Assembly (NCBI GenBank): GCA_904394215.1
Contig: CAJFNF010000020.1
Location: 1 to 46,697, forward strand
DNA length: 46,697 nt
Origin: an uncultured Faecalibacterium sp.
GTDB lineage: Bacteria; Bacillota; Clostridia; Oscillospirales; Ruminococcaceae
Reading direction: 5' to 3'
Positions within the stretch are counted from its first letter, which is position 1; the number at the start of each line of letters is the position of its first letter. The notes below the pieces were generated by a model. The model had not been told where the DNA came from and ran no database searches. It worked only from the letters and a program-made list of their open reading frames with translations. Of the stretch, positions 34,286 to 41,994 are shown piece after piece. Position numbers and translations under genes: made by a program.

Positions 34286-34319
34286 TTAGGAAAACCTTAT
34301 AAAAAAGGAGGTCTCCCCC

Positions 34320-35225
34320 GTGACCGAACGTTCCCTCACCGGCTTTGTGAAGGTGGTGGAGCTGGGCAGCTTCACCGCCGCCGCAGACGCGTTGTTCATC
34401 TCCCAATCGGCTCTGTCACAGCAGATCCGCACCCTGGAAAGCCACCTCCACTTCGCCCTGTTCCAGCACGGCGCCCGCCAGGTCACCCTGACCCCCGCCG
34501 GCCAGGCCTTTTACCCCAAGGCCAAGCAAATCCTAACCCTGTACCAGTCCGCCGTCAAGGAGGGCATGGCCATCCAGCAGAACTCCCACCCGCCCCAGCG
34601 GCACCTGTTCCTGGCCTGCCAGGACACCGCCCTCATCACCTTTTGCTATGACCTGCTGGGCCTGACCCCCGATTTGTGCCTGGAGTTTGCTCCCCTGGTC
34701 CAGTATTGCGGCAACCGTTCCGAGGTGTGGCGGGCCCTGGACAACGGGGACGCCGACCTGTCCTTCCAGATGGAGACGGCGGAAATCGCGGCCCGGGGCC
34801 TTCGCTTCACCCCCATCCTGAACCTGCCCGAGCTGTGTGTCCCCTTCAATGTGCCCGACACCCTGCCCCCGCAGGTCCTCACCCTGGAGGAGGCCCTCAC
34901 CTGCCGGTGGCTCTTTGCCTTTCCCTTTTCCGAAACCATCTACGAGACCGAGCTGGCCTCCCAGGCCCTGAAACAGGGCGGGGACGTGATCTCCCCCGCC
35001 AATGTGCGCAGCGCCGCCTACGGCCTGCCCACCCTGATGATGTTCCCCTGCATCTACCACCGGCGCCCCTCCTTCGAGACGGTGCGGGTCCTCCGCTGGG
35101 GCACCGGGGGGCGCTTCGGCATAGTCACCACCGCCAACCCCGACGAGGCCGTCTGCCGTTACATGGAGGCCATCCGCCGGGTGATCCTGCTCAAGCAGCA
35201 CCAGCTGTTCGGCCTGCTGGCCTGA
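34320..35225 (+). CDS. LysR family transcriptional regulator
   Basis: 301 residues. The N-terminal winged helix-turn-helix (about 1-62) contains FVKVVELGSFTAAADALFISQSALSQQIRTLE. The rest is a periplasmic-binding-like effector domain, whose ligand cannot be read. The start is GTG at 34320, eight bases after AAGGAGG. It is divergent from the exported reductase with overlapping promoters, so it most likely induces that enzyme when the electron-acceptor substrate, or a related compound, is present. Confidence 0.94.
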   Translation: MTERSLTGFVKVVELGSFTAAADALFISQSALSQQIRTLESHLHFALFQHGARQVTLTPAGQAFYPKAKQILTLYQSAVKEGMAIQQNSHPPQRHLFLACQDTALITFCYDLLGLTPDLCLEFAPLVQYCGNRSEVWRALDNGDADLSFQMETAEIAARGLRFTPILNLPELCVPFNVPDTLPPQVLTLEEALTCRWLFAFPFSETIYETELASQALKQGGDVISPANVRSAAYGLPTLMMFPCIYHRRPSFETVRVLRWGTGGRFGIVTTANPDEAVCRYMEAIRRVILLKQHQLFGLLA

Positions 35226-35238
35226 CCTGTTTTCCGCC

Positions 35239-35267
35239 GCCGGGCCTGTCCAGGGGCCCGGCTTTTT
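35239..35267 (+). terminator. Terminator of lysR
   Basis: Stem GCCGGGCC / GGCCCGGC with an 8-base loop, followed by TTTTT. Confidence 0.9.
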
Positions 35268-35291
35268 GCTGCGGCGGCATCTTGGCGGGCC

Positions 35292-35309
35292 CTGGGGCAC
35301 CTGGGGCAC
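35292..35309 (+). promoter_or_regulatory. Tandem direct repeat upstream of the LytTR promoter
   Basis: CTGGGGCAC occurs twice head to tail (35292-35300, 35301-35309), eight bases upstream of the -35 box. LytTR proteins bind direct repeats and often activate their own operon, so this is a candidate autoregulatory site. The period (9) is shorter than classical LytTR spacing. Confidence 0.4.
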
Positions 35310-35316
35310 CGGGCGG

Positions 35317-35345
35317 TTGTTTGGCCCGGGGGCTTCTGCTATACT
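35317..35345 (+). promoter_or_regulatory. Promoter of the LytTR/DUF3021 pair
   Basis: TTGTTT (35317-35322), 17 bases, TATACT (35340-35345), about 52 bases before the gene. Confidence 0.65.
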
Positions 35346-35396
35346 GGTTTTGCGTCAGGGACCTGCCAGACATCCGGGAAAGGAGTTGCCCTCTTT

Positions 35397-35843
35397 ATGA
35401 AGCTCACCATCCACGAGGACCCGTCGGCCGGCGAGACCGAGATCACCATCCGCTGTCCCTTCCTGGACAGCCGGCTCAAGCGGCTGGTGCATCAGATCCG
35501 ACCGTACGATTCCTGTCTCACCGGCTACCAGGACAGCCGGCAGTTCCAGCTGCCCCTGGAGAGCATCTACTATCTGGAGTCCACCGACGGCACCACCTTT
35601 CTCTATCAGGAGAAGGAGGTCTACGCCTGCCGTGAGACCCTGGCCGCCCTGGAGCCCCAGCTTGCCCGCAGCGGCTTTGCCCGGATCAGCAAGAGCTGCA
35701 TCCTGAACATCTCCTTTCTGGAATATGTGGAACCCCTCTTCAACCACCGGATGAAAGCCACCCTGAAAAATGGCGAAGCCCTCATCATCAGCCGCAGCTA
35801 CATTGCCCCCCTGCGGGAGCTGCTGAAAGGAGATTCGGTATGA
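35397..35843 (+). CDS. LytTR DNA-binding regulator (stand-alone)
   Basis: A 148-residue protein with a short N-terminal part and a LytTR domain (about 48-145). The domain has LPLESIYYLESTDGTTFLY, LARSGFARISKSCILNISFLEYVEPL and LKNGEALIISRSYIAPLRELL. There is no receiver domain, so it is not a classical response regulator. The next gene encodes a DUF3021 membrane protein and overlaps by 4 bases (ATGA). This pairing is the LytTR regulatory system known from streptococci (HdrRM, BrsRM), where the membrane partner holds back the regulator. Confidence 0.93.
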   Translation: MKLTIHEDPSAGETEITIRCPFLDSRLKRLVHQIRPYDSCLTGYQDSRQFQLPLESIYYLESTDGTTFLYQEKEVYACRETLAALEPQLARSGFARISKSCILNISFLEYVEPLFNHRMKATLKNGEALIISRSYIAPLRELLKGDSV

Positions 35844-36277
35844 AAAAGCAGATCTTGACCCGCCTGCCCGCAGCCTGCATGATGTTCACCGCCCTTCTGC
35901 TGGTCTCGGCGGTTCAAAATATCCTGAACGGCTATGCCGAATCCGGGTGGAGCGTGATCCTTGTCTTTCTCTGGATGGTGTTCTTTCAGGCGGTGGACTA
36001 CCTGCTGTCCCTGATCCCCTTCCGCACCTGCCGGCAGTACCGCCTGTGCTACACGGCAGTGGACTACCTGCTGGTGATGGCCTTCTGGTTCTGGCTCCGG
36101 GGGGACTGGACCCGTCCGACCTTCTGGAGCATTGTGACCGCCACCATCTATTATTTGATTGCTGCCCGGATCGTCCTGCGGGTTGTCCAGGCCTGGCGCC
36201 GGGCCACAGCCGACGAAATCAACCGGGAGCTGGCCCGCCGGCGGGCGGCAGAGCAGCAGGATCCCCCCGACCCATAA
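35840..36277 (+). CDS. DUF3021 membrane protein, likely inhibitor of the LytTR regulator
   Basis: 145 residues with four hydrophobic segments (about 10-28, 36-58, 70-88 and 96-118) and a charged C-terminal tail rich in Arg, the layout of DUF3021 proteins. It is translationally coupled to the LytTR gene. In streptococcal pairs of this type the membrane protein antagonises the regulator; the same role is inferred here. The signal it senses is unknown. Confidence 0.88.
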   Translation: MKKQILTRLPAACMMFTALLLVSAVQNILNGYAESGWSVILVFLWMVFFQAVDYLLSLIPFRTCRQYRLCYTAVDYLLVMAFWFWLRGDWTRPTFWSIVTATIYYLIAARIVLRVVQAWRRATADEINRELARRRAAEQQDPPDP

Positions 36278-36282
36278 AACAA

Positions 36283-36318
36283 AGAGGCAGGCGTCCCGGC
36301 GGGCGTCTGCCTCTTTTG
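36283..36318. terminator. Bidirectional terminator
   Basis: Stem AGAGGCAG.GCGTC / GGCGTCTGCCTCT, followed by TTTTG. On the other strand it ends the Tat-signal gene. Confidence 0.85.
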
Positions 36319-36333
36319 CTGTTCAGCTGGTGG

Positions 36334-36966
36334 TTACTGATAGGCCATCTGCAGGTCGTCGGGTCCGCAGGCCTGCCCAAACTTCACCGTGAAGGTGTGG
36401 GTGGAGTCGTGGACGCCGGCGTTGGGCCCCGGCTGTTCCGGCGGGGTAAAGTTGAGGGTCAGGGTGCCTGCCCCGCTGCTGATGGTGCCGGTGGCGCCCA
36501 CGTCAATGGTCTGCCCCGGGTTCACCCCGTAAAAGACGTACTGGCCGTCGCCGTCGGCGGCAGCCTGGGTGGTCTGGGCCATCTTCTCGCTGCGGGTAAT
36601 CTGGGCCTGGAAGGCCTGGCCCTCAAAGGACCCGCCGATGGTCTGGGAGCCGTCCTCATACTGGCCGAAGGCGTTGCTGTGGACATGGTAGATCCACACC
36701 GGCTCCCCGGTGAGGTTGGTGACGGTAAATCCCAGCAGCACCAGACAGGCGGGTTCCTTGTCCCGGTAGACCGAGCGGGACACCGTGTTCAGGGTCACCC
36801 GAAGGTATCCGTCCTCGGCGGTGGACTGAAGTATTTCCACCCCGCCCTGTCCGCCGTTTTCCTGGTCGGCAGTCTCGGCCCGGGCGGCCAGGGGGAACGC
36901 CAGGTTCAGGGCGGCAGCCCCCGCCGCGGCGCTGTATTTCAAAAAAGATCTGCGGGAAATCATCAT
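36334..36966 (-). CDS. Tat-signal secreted protein of unknown function
   Basis: 210 residues. The N-terminus is a clear twin-arginine signal (MISRRSFLKYSAAAGAAAL) with an Ala-x-Ala cleavage site (AARAE, about residue 30). The mature domain of about 175 residues is strand-rich: LVLLGFTVTNLTGEPVWIYHVHSNAFGQYEDGSQ, later YVFYGVNPGQTIDVGATGTI and GTLTLNFTPPEQPG. This outline (N-rich Ig-like domain handling folded cargo) resembles DUF4352/DUF5067-type domains, but no confident family assignment is possible. GAGGAG precedes the first ATG by 9 bases. Export through Tat would imply folding or cofactor loading in the cytoplasm. Confidence 0.75.
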   Translation of the reverse strand: MMISRRSFLKYSAAAGAAALNLAFPLAARAETADQENGGQGGVEILQSTAEDGYLRVTLNTVSRSVYRDKEPACLVLLGFTVTNLTGEPVWIYHVHSNAFGQYEDGSQTIGGSFEGQAFQAQITRSEKMAQTTQAAADGDGQYVFYGVNPGQTIDVGATGTISSGAGTLTLNFTPPEQPGPNAGVHDSTHTFTVKFGQACGPDDLQMAYQ

Positions 36967-37272
36967 GGTACAATCTCCTCCTCGCTGCCGGATGATGGAC
37001 TGGTCTGTTCCTCATCTGAGAAAAAAGCAGATCGTCAGCCCTAGTATAGCACGCCCGGCGCCCTTTGGCAGGAATTCGGGACCCTATTTCACACAAATCC
37101 TTAAATTCATTGAACTATACAATTTCCTAACCTTTGCTTTGTGCGGTTTGACAAGGGCCCCCATCCCAAAAAGGGGGCGGCCCGGGGCCGGCCGCCCTTT
37201 GGTTTTGGTCAGAACGTCACCGCCTGGCGGCCATCGAAGCAATTCTTTCGGTCTCCGAAAGAAAGTTTCCAA
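36967..37272. other. Intergenic region with Tat-gene promoter and hairpins
   Basis: Contains a candidate minus-strand promoter (37043-37071), a GC-rich hairpin (GGGCGGCC / GGCCGGCCGCCC, about 37174-37198) and a hairpin TTCTTTCGG, 3 bases, CCGAAAGAA (37243-37263) at the edge of the AT-rich island. No gene was found. Confidence 0.5.
37043..37071 (-). promoter_or_regulatory. Candidate promoter of Tat-signal gene
   Basis: On the minus strand, CTGCCA (37066-37071), 17 bases, TATACT (37043-37048). The -35 box is weak. Confidence 0.5.
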
Positions 37273-38373
37273 TCACCTGACAGTGTAGCTATAAGAGTTA
37301 CTGTCAACAACAAACGATACAACCACACTTTCCGTCGAATCAGCAACTTCCTGAGGCACTTCAAATAAATAATGGATATATTCTGTAGTCAAAGGTGCAA
37401 TGCCGGTAATATTAGCATATGTAAAATCGCCTCTGTTATCTTCCTCAACTATAGGAAAGCCCTTGTAATCATATTTTCCAGCATACTTTAAATTTGCAGA
37501 AAGGATTTCATCAGCCATAACATCACTTTCTGAAGTATTTTTATATTTAAAGCAAATATTTACATAAGTCATCCCTGAATCAGCTTCATAGTAGGAATAA
37601 TATCCCGACAGATTCGGAGGCGTAACTTTATTAGAAATGTCTGCAGATTCTATACTAAATTCAGAGTTCGTGGTTACAACGGTTTCATTTAATGCCACTT
37701 CTCCAGATTGCTTGCCTCCTTGCACTCCGCTATTAGAAGTAGACACGGAGCTTGACGTACCAGATTCAGATTCTCGAACAAAAATGCTATACTCTGTACC
37801 TCCAATATTAATTTCTGCCCGGACTTCACCAGAAGCATTCTGAACTTCTTCCGGAACCTCAAACAGATAATGTACATATTCCGTAGTCAATGGAGAAATA
37901 TCCTTCGAATAGGTAAATGTGCTTCTATTTTCATCCTCGCTCACAACAAAGCCGGAATATTCATACTTATCTGCATAGATTGCTTTTCCAGACATAATAT
38001 CATCGGAAGAAACTGCTGATGTCGACAAGTTTTTATATGCAATGCATATATTTACATAAGCCTTTCCTGCATCTGCTTCATAATACCGATAATACGAAGC
38101 AGGAGAGGGAGGCGTAACTTTAGTTACAATATTTGCATCTTCAATTGTAAATTCACACACATCCGGAATTTCAACTACCTGTCCTACTGTTATCGCTGGA
38201 ATCGAATTATCCTCTTTTTCTTCCGGTATTGTTTCTGACGTTGCGGAAGAAGAAATCGAAGAGGATTCAGAAGATATTGATGATGCAATAGAAGAAGTTT
38301 CTTTACTTGTCCCACATGCTACTAAAGATAGTACCAAAAACAGAACAGCTATAGATCTGATATATTTTTTCAT
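37273..38373 (-). CDS. Two-repeat lipoprotein in an AT-rich island
   Basis: 366 residues from the ATG at 38373 (GGGGG upstream). The signal peptide ends LVAC, followed by a Ser/Glu-rich linker (about 24-60). Two homologous domains follow, about 62-205 and 228-366. Each has (A/N)KVTPP..YY.YYEAD.G..YVNIC..YKN and ends ISPLTTEYVHYLFEVP or IAPLTTEYIHYLFEVP. The repeat unit looks like a DUF4352-type Ig-like extracellular domain. Base composition is much more AT-rich than anything around it, and codon use differs (AAA, ATA, TCA), a strong sign of recent transfer. It has its own promoter at 38447-38475. Confidence 0.85.
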   Translation of the reverse strand: MKKYIRSIAVLFLVLSLVACGTSKETSSIASSISSESSSISSSATSETIPEEKEDNSIPAITVGQVVEIPDVCEFTIEDANIVTKVTPPSPASYYRYYEADAGKAYVNICIAYKNLSTSAVSSDDIMSGKAIYADKYEYSGFVVSEDENRSTFTYSKDISPLTTEYVHYLFEVPEEVQNASGEVRAEINIGGTEYSIFVRESESGTSSSVSTSNSGVQGGKQSGEVALNETVVTTNSEFSIESADISNKVTPPNLSGYYSYYEADSGMTYVNICFKYKNTSESDVMADEILSANLKYAGKYDYKGFPIVEEDNRGDFTYANITGIAPLTTEYIHYLFEVPQEVADSTESVVVSFVVDSNSYSYTVR

Positions 38374-38537
38374 CAAAACGTCCCCCTTATTTTAGTTACC
38401 AATCACAGCATAAATTCATAGCTTTAGCAGATAAAGATTCAGTTATAGTATATCATAAATTATATTCTGTGTCTACCAATCAAAAAACTTATAGATCATC
38501 ATTACAAATATGATCTTGTTCAGTATATTGCCCCGCA
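38374..38537. other. AT-rich flank of the island
   Basis: Carries the lipoprotein promoter (38447-38475) and otherwise AT-rich sequence. GC-rich DNA resumes at about 38525. No repeats or integrase gene mark the boundary. Confidence 0.45.
38447..38475 (-). promoter_or_regulatory. Promoter of the AT-rich lipoprotein gene
   Basis: On the minus strand, TAGACA (38470-38475), 17 bases, TATACT (38447-38452). Confidence 0.65.
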
Positions 38538-38566
38538 TTGACGCCGGGGGCCCGTCATGCTATACT
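38538..38566 (+). promoter_or_regulatory. Promoter of the ProX-AmmeMemoRadiSam operon
   Basis: TTGACG (38538-38543), 17 bases, TATACT (38561-38566). No terminator separates the next three genes. Confidence 0.75.
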
Positions 38567-38659
38567 GCTTTCAAAAGCAAAGCATTTTGCCAAAAAGGGC
38601 GGGGCTGCTTTTCCAAAGGAAAGCCGTCCCGCCGCCCGGCTGACAGGGGGGAAAAGCAA

Positions 38660-39151
38660 ATGAACAAAAACGAAGTCTACCAGTTTCTGGACCAGAAGCA
38701 GATCTGGCATGAGATCACCGAGCATCCCGCAGTGTACAACATGGAGCAGCTGGAACAGGTCACCCTGCCCTACCCTGGCTGCGACGCAAAGAACCTCTTT
38801 GTCCGGGACGACAAGCGGCGGAACTACTACCTGATCACCGTCAAGGGGGACAAGCGGGTCAACCTGAAGGACTTCCGGCGCAAACAGGGCACCAAGCCCC
38901 TGACCTTTGCCTCCCCCGAGGAGCTGGGGGAGATCCTGGGCCTGATTCCCGGGGCGGTGACCCCCCTGGGCCTGCTGAACGACACCGCGTGCCGGGTGCA
39001 GTTTTACATTGACCGGGACTTCTGGCAGGCCCCCGGCCTGATCGGGGTCCACCCCAACGACAACACCGCCACCGTCTGGCTGAAAGCCGACGACCTGGTG
39101 GCCCTGCTGCGGGGCCACGGCAACGCCGTCCAGGCGGTGGACCTGGACTGA
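38660..39151 (+). CDS. Prolyl-tRNA deacylase-like protein (ProX / PrdX, YbaK fold)
   Basis: Hydrolyses mischarged aminoacyl-tRNA in trans, typically alanyl-tRNA(Pro). It has 163 residues from the ATG at 38660 (GGGGGGAAAAG upstream). The YbaK/ProX fold is seen in AVYNMEQLEQ, AKNLFVRDDKRRNYYLITVKGDKRVNLKDFRR (catalytic Lys region), GAVTPLGLLND and VHPNDNTATVWLKADDL. It is the first gene before the AmmeMemo gene, 34 bases apart, so probably co-transcribed. Confidence 0.92.
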   Translation: MNKNEVYQFLDQKQIWHEITEHPAVYNMEQLEQVTLPYPGCDAKNLFVRDDKRRNYYLITVKGDKRVNLKDFRRKQGTKPLTFASPEELGEILGLIPGAVTPLGLLNDTACRVQFYIDRDFWQAPGLIGVHPNDNTATVWLKADDLVALLRGHGNAVQAVDLD

Positions 39152-39185
39152 AGGGCCCCCTCTTTTCTGAAAGGAGTAAATCTGT

Positions 39186-40574
39186 ATGCCCATGCTGGGC
39201 GCCATGTTGACCCCTCACCCGCCGGTGCTGCTGCCCGAGGTGGGCCGGGGCCGGGAGCGGGAGATTGCCGCCACCGGCCGCGCCATGGAGGAAGCGGCCC
39301 GGGCTGTGGCCGGGTGGAACCCGGACGTTTTGATTGTATCCTCCCCCCACACCATCCTGTACGGGGATTACTTCCACATTGCCCCCGGGGCGGGGGCCAG
39401 CGGCTCGATGGCGGCCTTCGGGGCGCCCCAGGTCCAGATGGATGTGGCCTATGACGCCCCCCTGCGGGACGAGGTGATCCGCCGGGCCGGTGCCGCCGGC
39501 CTGGAAGCCGGCACCCTGGGCCAGCGGGACCCCGCCCTTGATCACGGGGTACTGATCCCCCTGTACTTCCTGCGGAAGGCGGGGGTCACCTGCCCCATCC
39601 TGCGGATGGGCCTGTCGGGCTTTTCGGCCCTGGATCACTACCGGCTGGGCCAGTGCGTGGCCGAGGCGGTGGAGGCTTTGGGCCGCCGGGCGGTGTTTGT
39701 GGCCAGCGGCGACCTGTCCCACAAGCTGAAGGCCGACGGCCCCTACGGCTTTGCTCCCGAAGGCCCCGTCTTTGACCAGGCGGTGACCGACACCATGGCT
39801 TCGGGGGATTTCCTGCAATTCCTGACCATGGACGCCGGCCTCTGCGACCGGGCCGCCGAGTGCGGCCTGCGGTCCTTCCAGATGATGGCCGGGGCCCTGG
39901 ACGGGCTGGCCGTTTCCCCCCGGCTTTTGAGCCACGAGGGCACCTTCGGGGTGGGGTATGCGGTGGCCCTGTTCCCGGTCACCGGCCGGGACCCCCGCCG
40001 CTGCTACGCCCCCGCCTGTGAGGCCATCCTGAAAGCCCGGCTGGCAGACCGCCGGGCCAACGAGGACCCCTGGGTCCGGCTGGCCCGCCTGTCCCTGGAA
40101 ACCTATGTCCGCACCGGCTCCACCCTGGACCGGCTGCCCGACGGCCTGCCGGACCAGCTGACAAACCAGGCCGCCGGGGCCTTTGTGTCCCTCCACGAAA
40201 ACGGCCGGCTCCGGGGCTGCATCGGCACCACCGGCCCCACCCAGCCCAGCATGGCCTGGGAGATCGTCCACAACGCGGTGTCGGCGGGCACCCGGGACCC
40301 CCGGTTTCCCGCCCTGCGGCCCGAAGAGCTGGACCAGCTGGAATACAGCGTGGACGTGCTGAGCCAGCCCCAGCCGGTGGACAGCCTCTCCCAGCTGGAC
40401 CCCAAACGGTACGGGGTAATCGTCACCTATGGCCGCAAACGGGGCCTGCTGCTGCCCGACCTGGACGGGGTGGACACGGTGGAACAGCAGGTGGACATCG
40501 CCCGCCAGAAGGGCGGCATCCGCCCCGAGGACCCCTACACCCTCCAGCGGTTTGAGGTGGTGCGGCACACATGA
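39186..40574 (+). CDS. AmmeMemoRadiSam fusion protein (MEMO + AMMECR1)
   Basis: 462 residues. Residues about 1-270 are a MEMO/LigB-like domain related to class III extradiol dioxygenases, with candidate metal residues in TPHPP, SSPHT, LDHGVLIPLYFLR and ASGDLSH. Residues about 280-460 are the AMMECR1 domain (FVSLHENGRLRGCIGT). Fused forms with an adjacent radical SAM protein define the AmmeMemoRadiSam system, whose substrate is unknown; RNA or tRNA modification has been suggested in the literature. The stop overlaps the radical SAM start (ATGA). The ATG at 39186 follows AAAGGAG. Confidence 0.94.
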   Translation: MPMLGAMLTPHPPVLLPEVGRGREREIAATGRAMEEAARAVAGWNPDVLIVSSPHTILYGDYFHIAPGAGASGSMAAFGAPQVQMDVAYDAPLRDEVIRRAGAAGLEAGTLGQRDPALDHGVLIPLYFLRKAGVTCPILRMGLSGFSALDHYRLGQCVAEAVEALGRRAVFVASGDLSHKLKADGPYGFAPEGPVFDQAVTDTMASGDFLQFLTMDAGLCDRAAECGLRSFQMMAGALDGLAVSPRLLSHEGTFGVGYAVALFPVTGRDPRRCYAPACEAILKARLADRRANEDPWVRLARLSLETYVRTGSTLDRLPDGLPDQLTNQAAGAFVSLHENGRLRGCIGTTGPTQPSMAWEIVHNAVSAGTRDPRFPALRPEELDQLEYSVDVLSQPQPVDSLSQLDPKRYGVIVTYGRKRGLLLPDLDGVDTVEQQVDIARQKGGIRPEDPYTLQRFEVVRHT

Positions 40575-41395
40575 AGACAGTCTGTGACCTCTGCTTTCAC
40601 CACTGCGCCCTGGAAGAGGGCCAGACCGGCCTGTGCCGGGCCCGGGCCTGCCGGGGCGGCCGGGTGGTCCCCCTGAACTACGGCCGGCTCACCGCCCTGG
40701 CCCTGGACCCCATCGAGAAAAAGCCCCTGCGGCGGTTCCATCCCGGCAGCCTGGTTTTGTCGGCGGGGAGCTTCGGGTGCAACCTCCGCTGCCCCTTCTG
40801 CCAGAACGCCGAAATTGCGGCGGCGGGCCAGGAGAGCTTCACCCGTGACTGCACCCCCGAGCAGCTGGTCCGGACCGCCCTGAATCTGCGCAGCCGGGGG
40901 AACATCGGGGTGGCCTACACCTACAACGAGCCCCTGGTGGGGTACGAATATGTCCGGGACTGCGCTCGGCTGGTCCGCCGGGCCGGGATGGTGAACGTCC
41001 TGGTGACCAACGGCACCATCCAGCCGGCCCCCTGGGAAGCCCTGCTGCCCCTGCTGGACGCGGTGAACATCGACCTGAAGGGTTTTACTCAGGGCTGGTA
41101 CAGCACCCTGGGGGGTGATTTGGAAACGGTCCGGCGGTCCATCTCGATGGCCGCCCGGGCCTGCCATGTGGAGGTCACCACCCTGGTTGTGCCGGGGGCA
41201 AACGACACGGTCCAGGAGATGGACGCCCTGGCCCGGTGGCTGGCCTCGGTGAGCCCCGATATCCCCCTCCATGTCTCCCGGTTTTTCCCGCGGCACCTGA
41301 TGCAGGACAGGCCCCCCACCCCGGTGGAGACGGTCTACCGCCTGGCGGATGCCGCCCGGCAGCACCTGCGCTGGGTCTACACCGGCAACTGCTGA
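40571..41395 (+). CDS. amrS: AmmeMemoRadiSam system radical SAM enzyme
   Basis: 274 residues. An N-terminal Cys-rich module (CDLCFHHCALEEGQTGLC, Cys5, Cys8, Cys12 and Cys22) probably binds zinc or a cluster. The radical SAM motif CNLRCPFC (about 75-82) follows. SAM-binding stretches are AYTYNEPLVGYEYV and VNVLVTNGTI; DLKGFTQGWY resembles the glycyl-radical activase-like family. Generates a 5'-deoxyadenosyl radical in the cytoplasm. Translational coupling to the MEMO-AMMECR1 fusion implies they form one enzyme system. Confidence 0.95.
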   Translation: MKTVCDLCFHHCALEEGQTGLCRARACRGGRVVPLNYGRLTALALDPIEKKPLRRFHPGSLVLSAGSFGCNLRCPFCQNAEIAAAGQESFTRDCTPEQLVRTALNLRSRGNIGVAYTYNEPLVGYEYVRDCARLVRRAGMVNVLVTNGTIQPAPWEALLPLLDAVNIDLKGFTQGWYSTLGGDLETVRRSISMAARACHVEVTTLVVPGANDTVQEMDALARWLASVSPDIPLHVSRFFPRHLMQDRPPTPVETVYRLADAARQHLRWVYTGNC

Positions 41396-41398
41396 CAA

Positions 41399-41443
41399 CA
41401 AAACAACCGGAACGGCCCCGTCGGGCTGTTCCGGTTTTGTTTT
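41399..41443. terminator. Bidirectional terminator
   Basis: Stem AAAACAACCGGAAC / GTTCCGGTTTTGTTTT with T-runs on both sides. It serves the radical SAM and tspO genes. Confidence 0.9.
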
Positions 41444-41448
41444 GGGGT

Positions 41449-41922
41449 TCAGTTCAGGACCCAGACTCCCAGGTTCAGGTACCCGGCAAAGGCCACCCAT
41501 ACCAGGTAGGGGATCTGCAGCCGGGCCGCTGCTTTGTCCACCCTGGAAAAGGCGGAGGCCATCCAGAGGATGGCGCCCCAGAGGGCGATCAGCCACACCA
41601 GGGCCAGGCCGAAGCGCTGGAACTTGAAAAACAGGATGCTCCACAAAAAGTTCATCCCCAGCTGCAGCCCAAAGACGGCCAGTGCCCGGCTCCGCCGGGG
41701 GCCGTCGGGGGCCAGGGAAACCCGGGCTGCGCCGATGCCCATCAGGGCATACAGGATGGTCCAGGCCACCGGGAACACCAGGGGCGGCGGGGACAGGGGC
41801 GGCTGCGCGATGCTGTCGGTATAGATTTTGACATCCTCCCGGGTCAGCCACCCGGCCAGGCCCCCCACCGCCTCGGCCAGCAGAATCCATAAAAAGTACG
41901 CTTTGATTTTGGTTCGGTTCAT
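41449..41922 (-). CDS. tspO: TspO/MBR (tryptophan-rich sensory) family protein
   Basis: A 157-residue five-helix membrane protein that binds porphyrins, haem or sterol-like ligands. The family pattern is clear: IAQPPLSPPPLVFPVAWTILYALMGI, then LGMNFLWSILFFKFQRFGLALVWLIALW, and AARLQIPYLVWVAFAGYLNLGVWVLN. The ATG at 41922 lies 7 bases after GGAGG; an ATG six bases upstream is too close to that site. It lies 72 bases after the XRE gene on the same strand, so it may share its transcript. Confidence 0.95.
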   Translation of the reverse strand: MNRTKIKAYFLWILLAEAVGGLAGWLTREDVKIYTDSIAQPPLSPPPLVFPVAWTILYALMGIGAARVSLAPDGPRRSRALAVFGLQLGMNFLWSILFFKFQRFGLALVWLIALWGAILWMASAFSRVDKAAARLQIPYLVWVAFAGYLNLGVWVLN

Positions 41923-41994
41923 ACACATTCCTCCCCCACAGGGTATGCAGAAACCGCTGGCCTATCCACTGGAAAAAATGGAAGCCGCCCGGGG

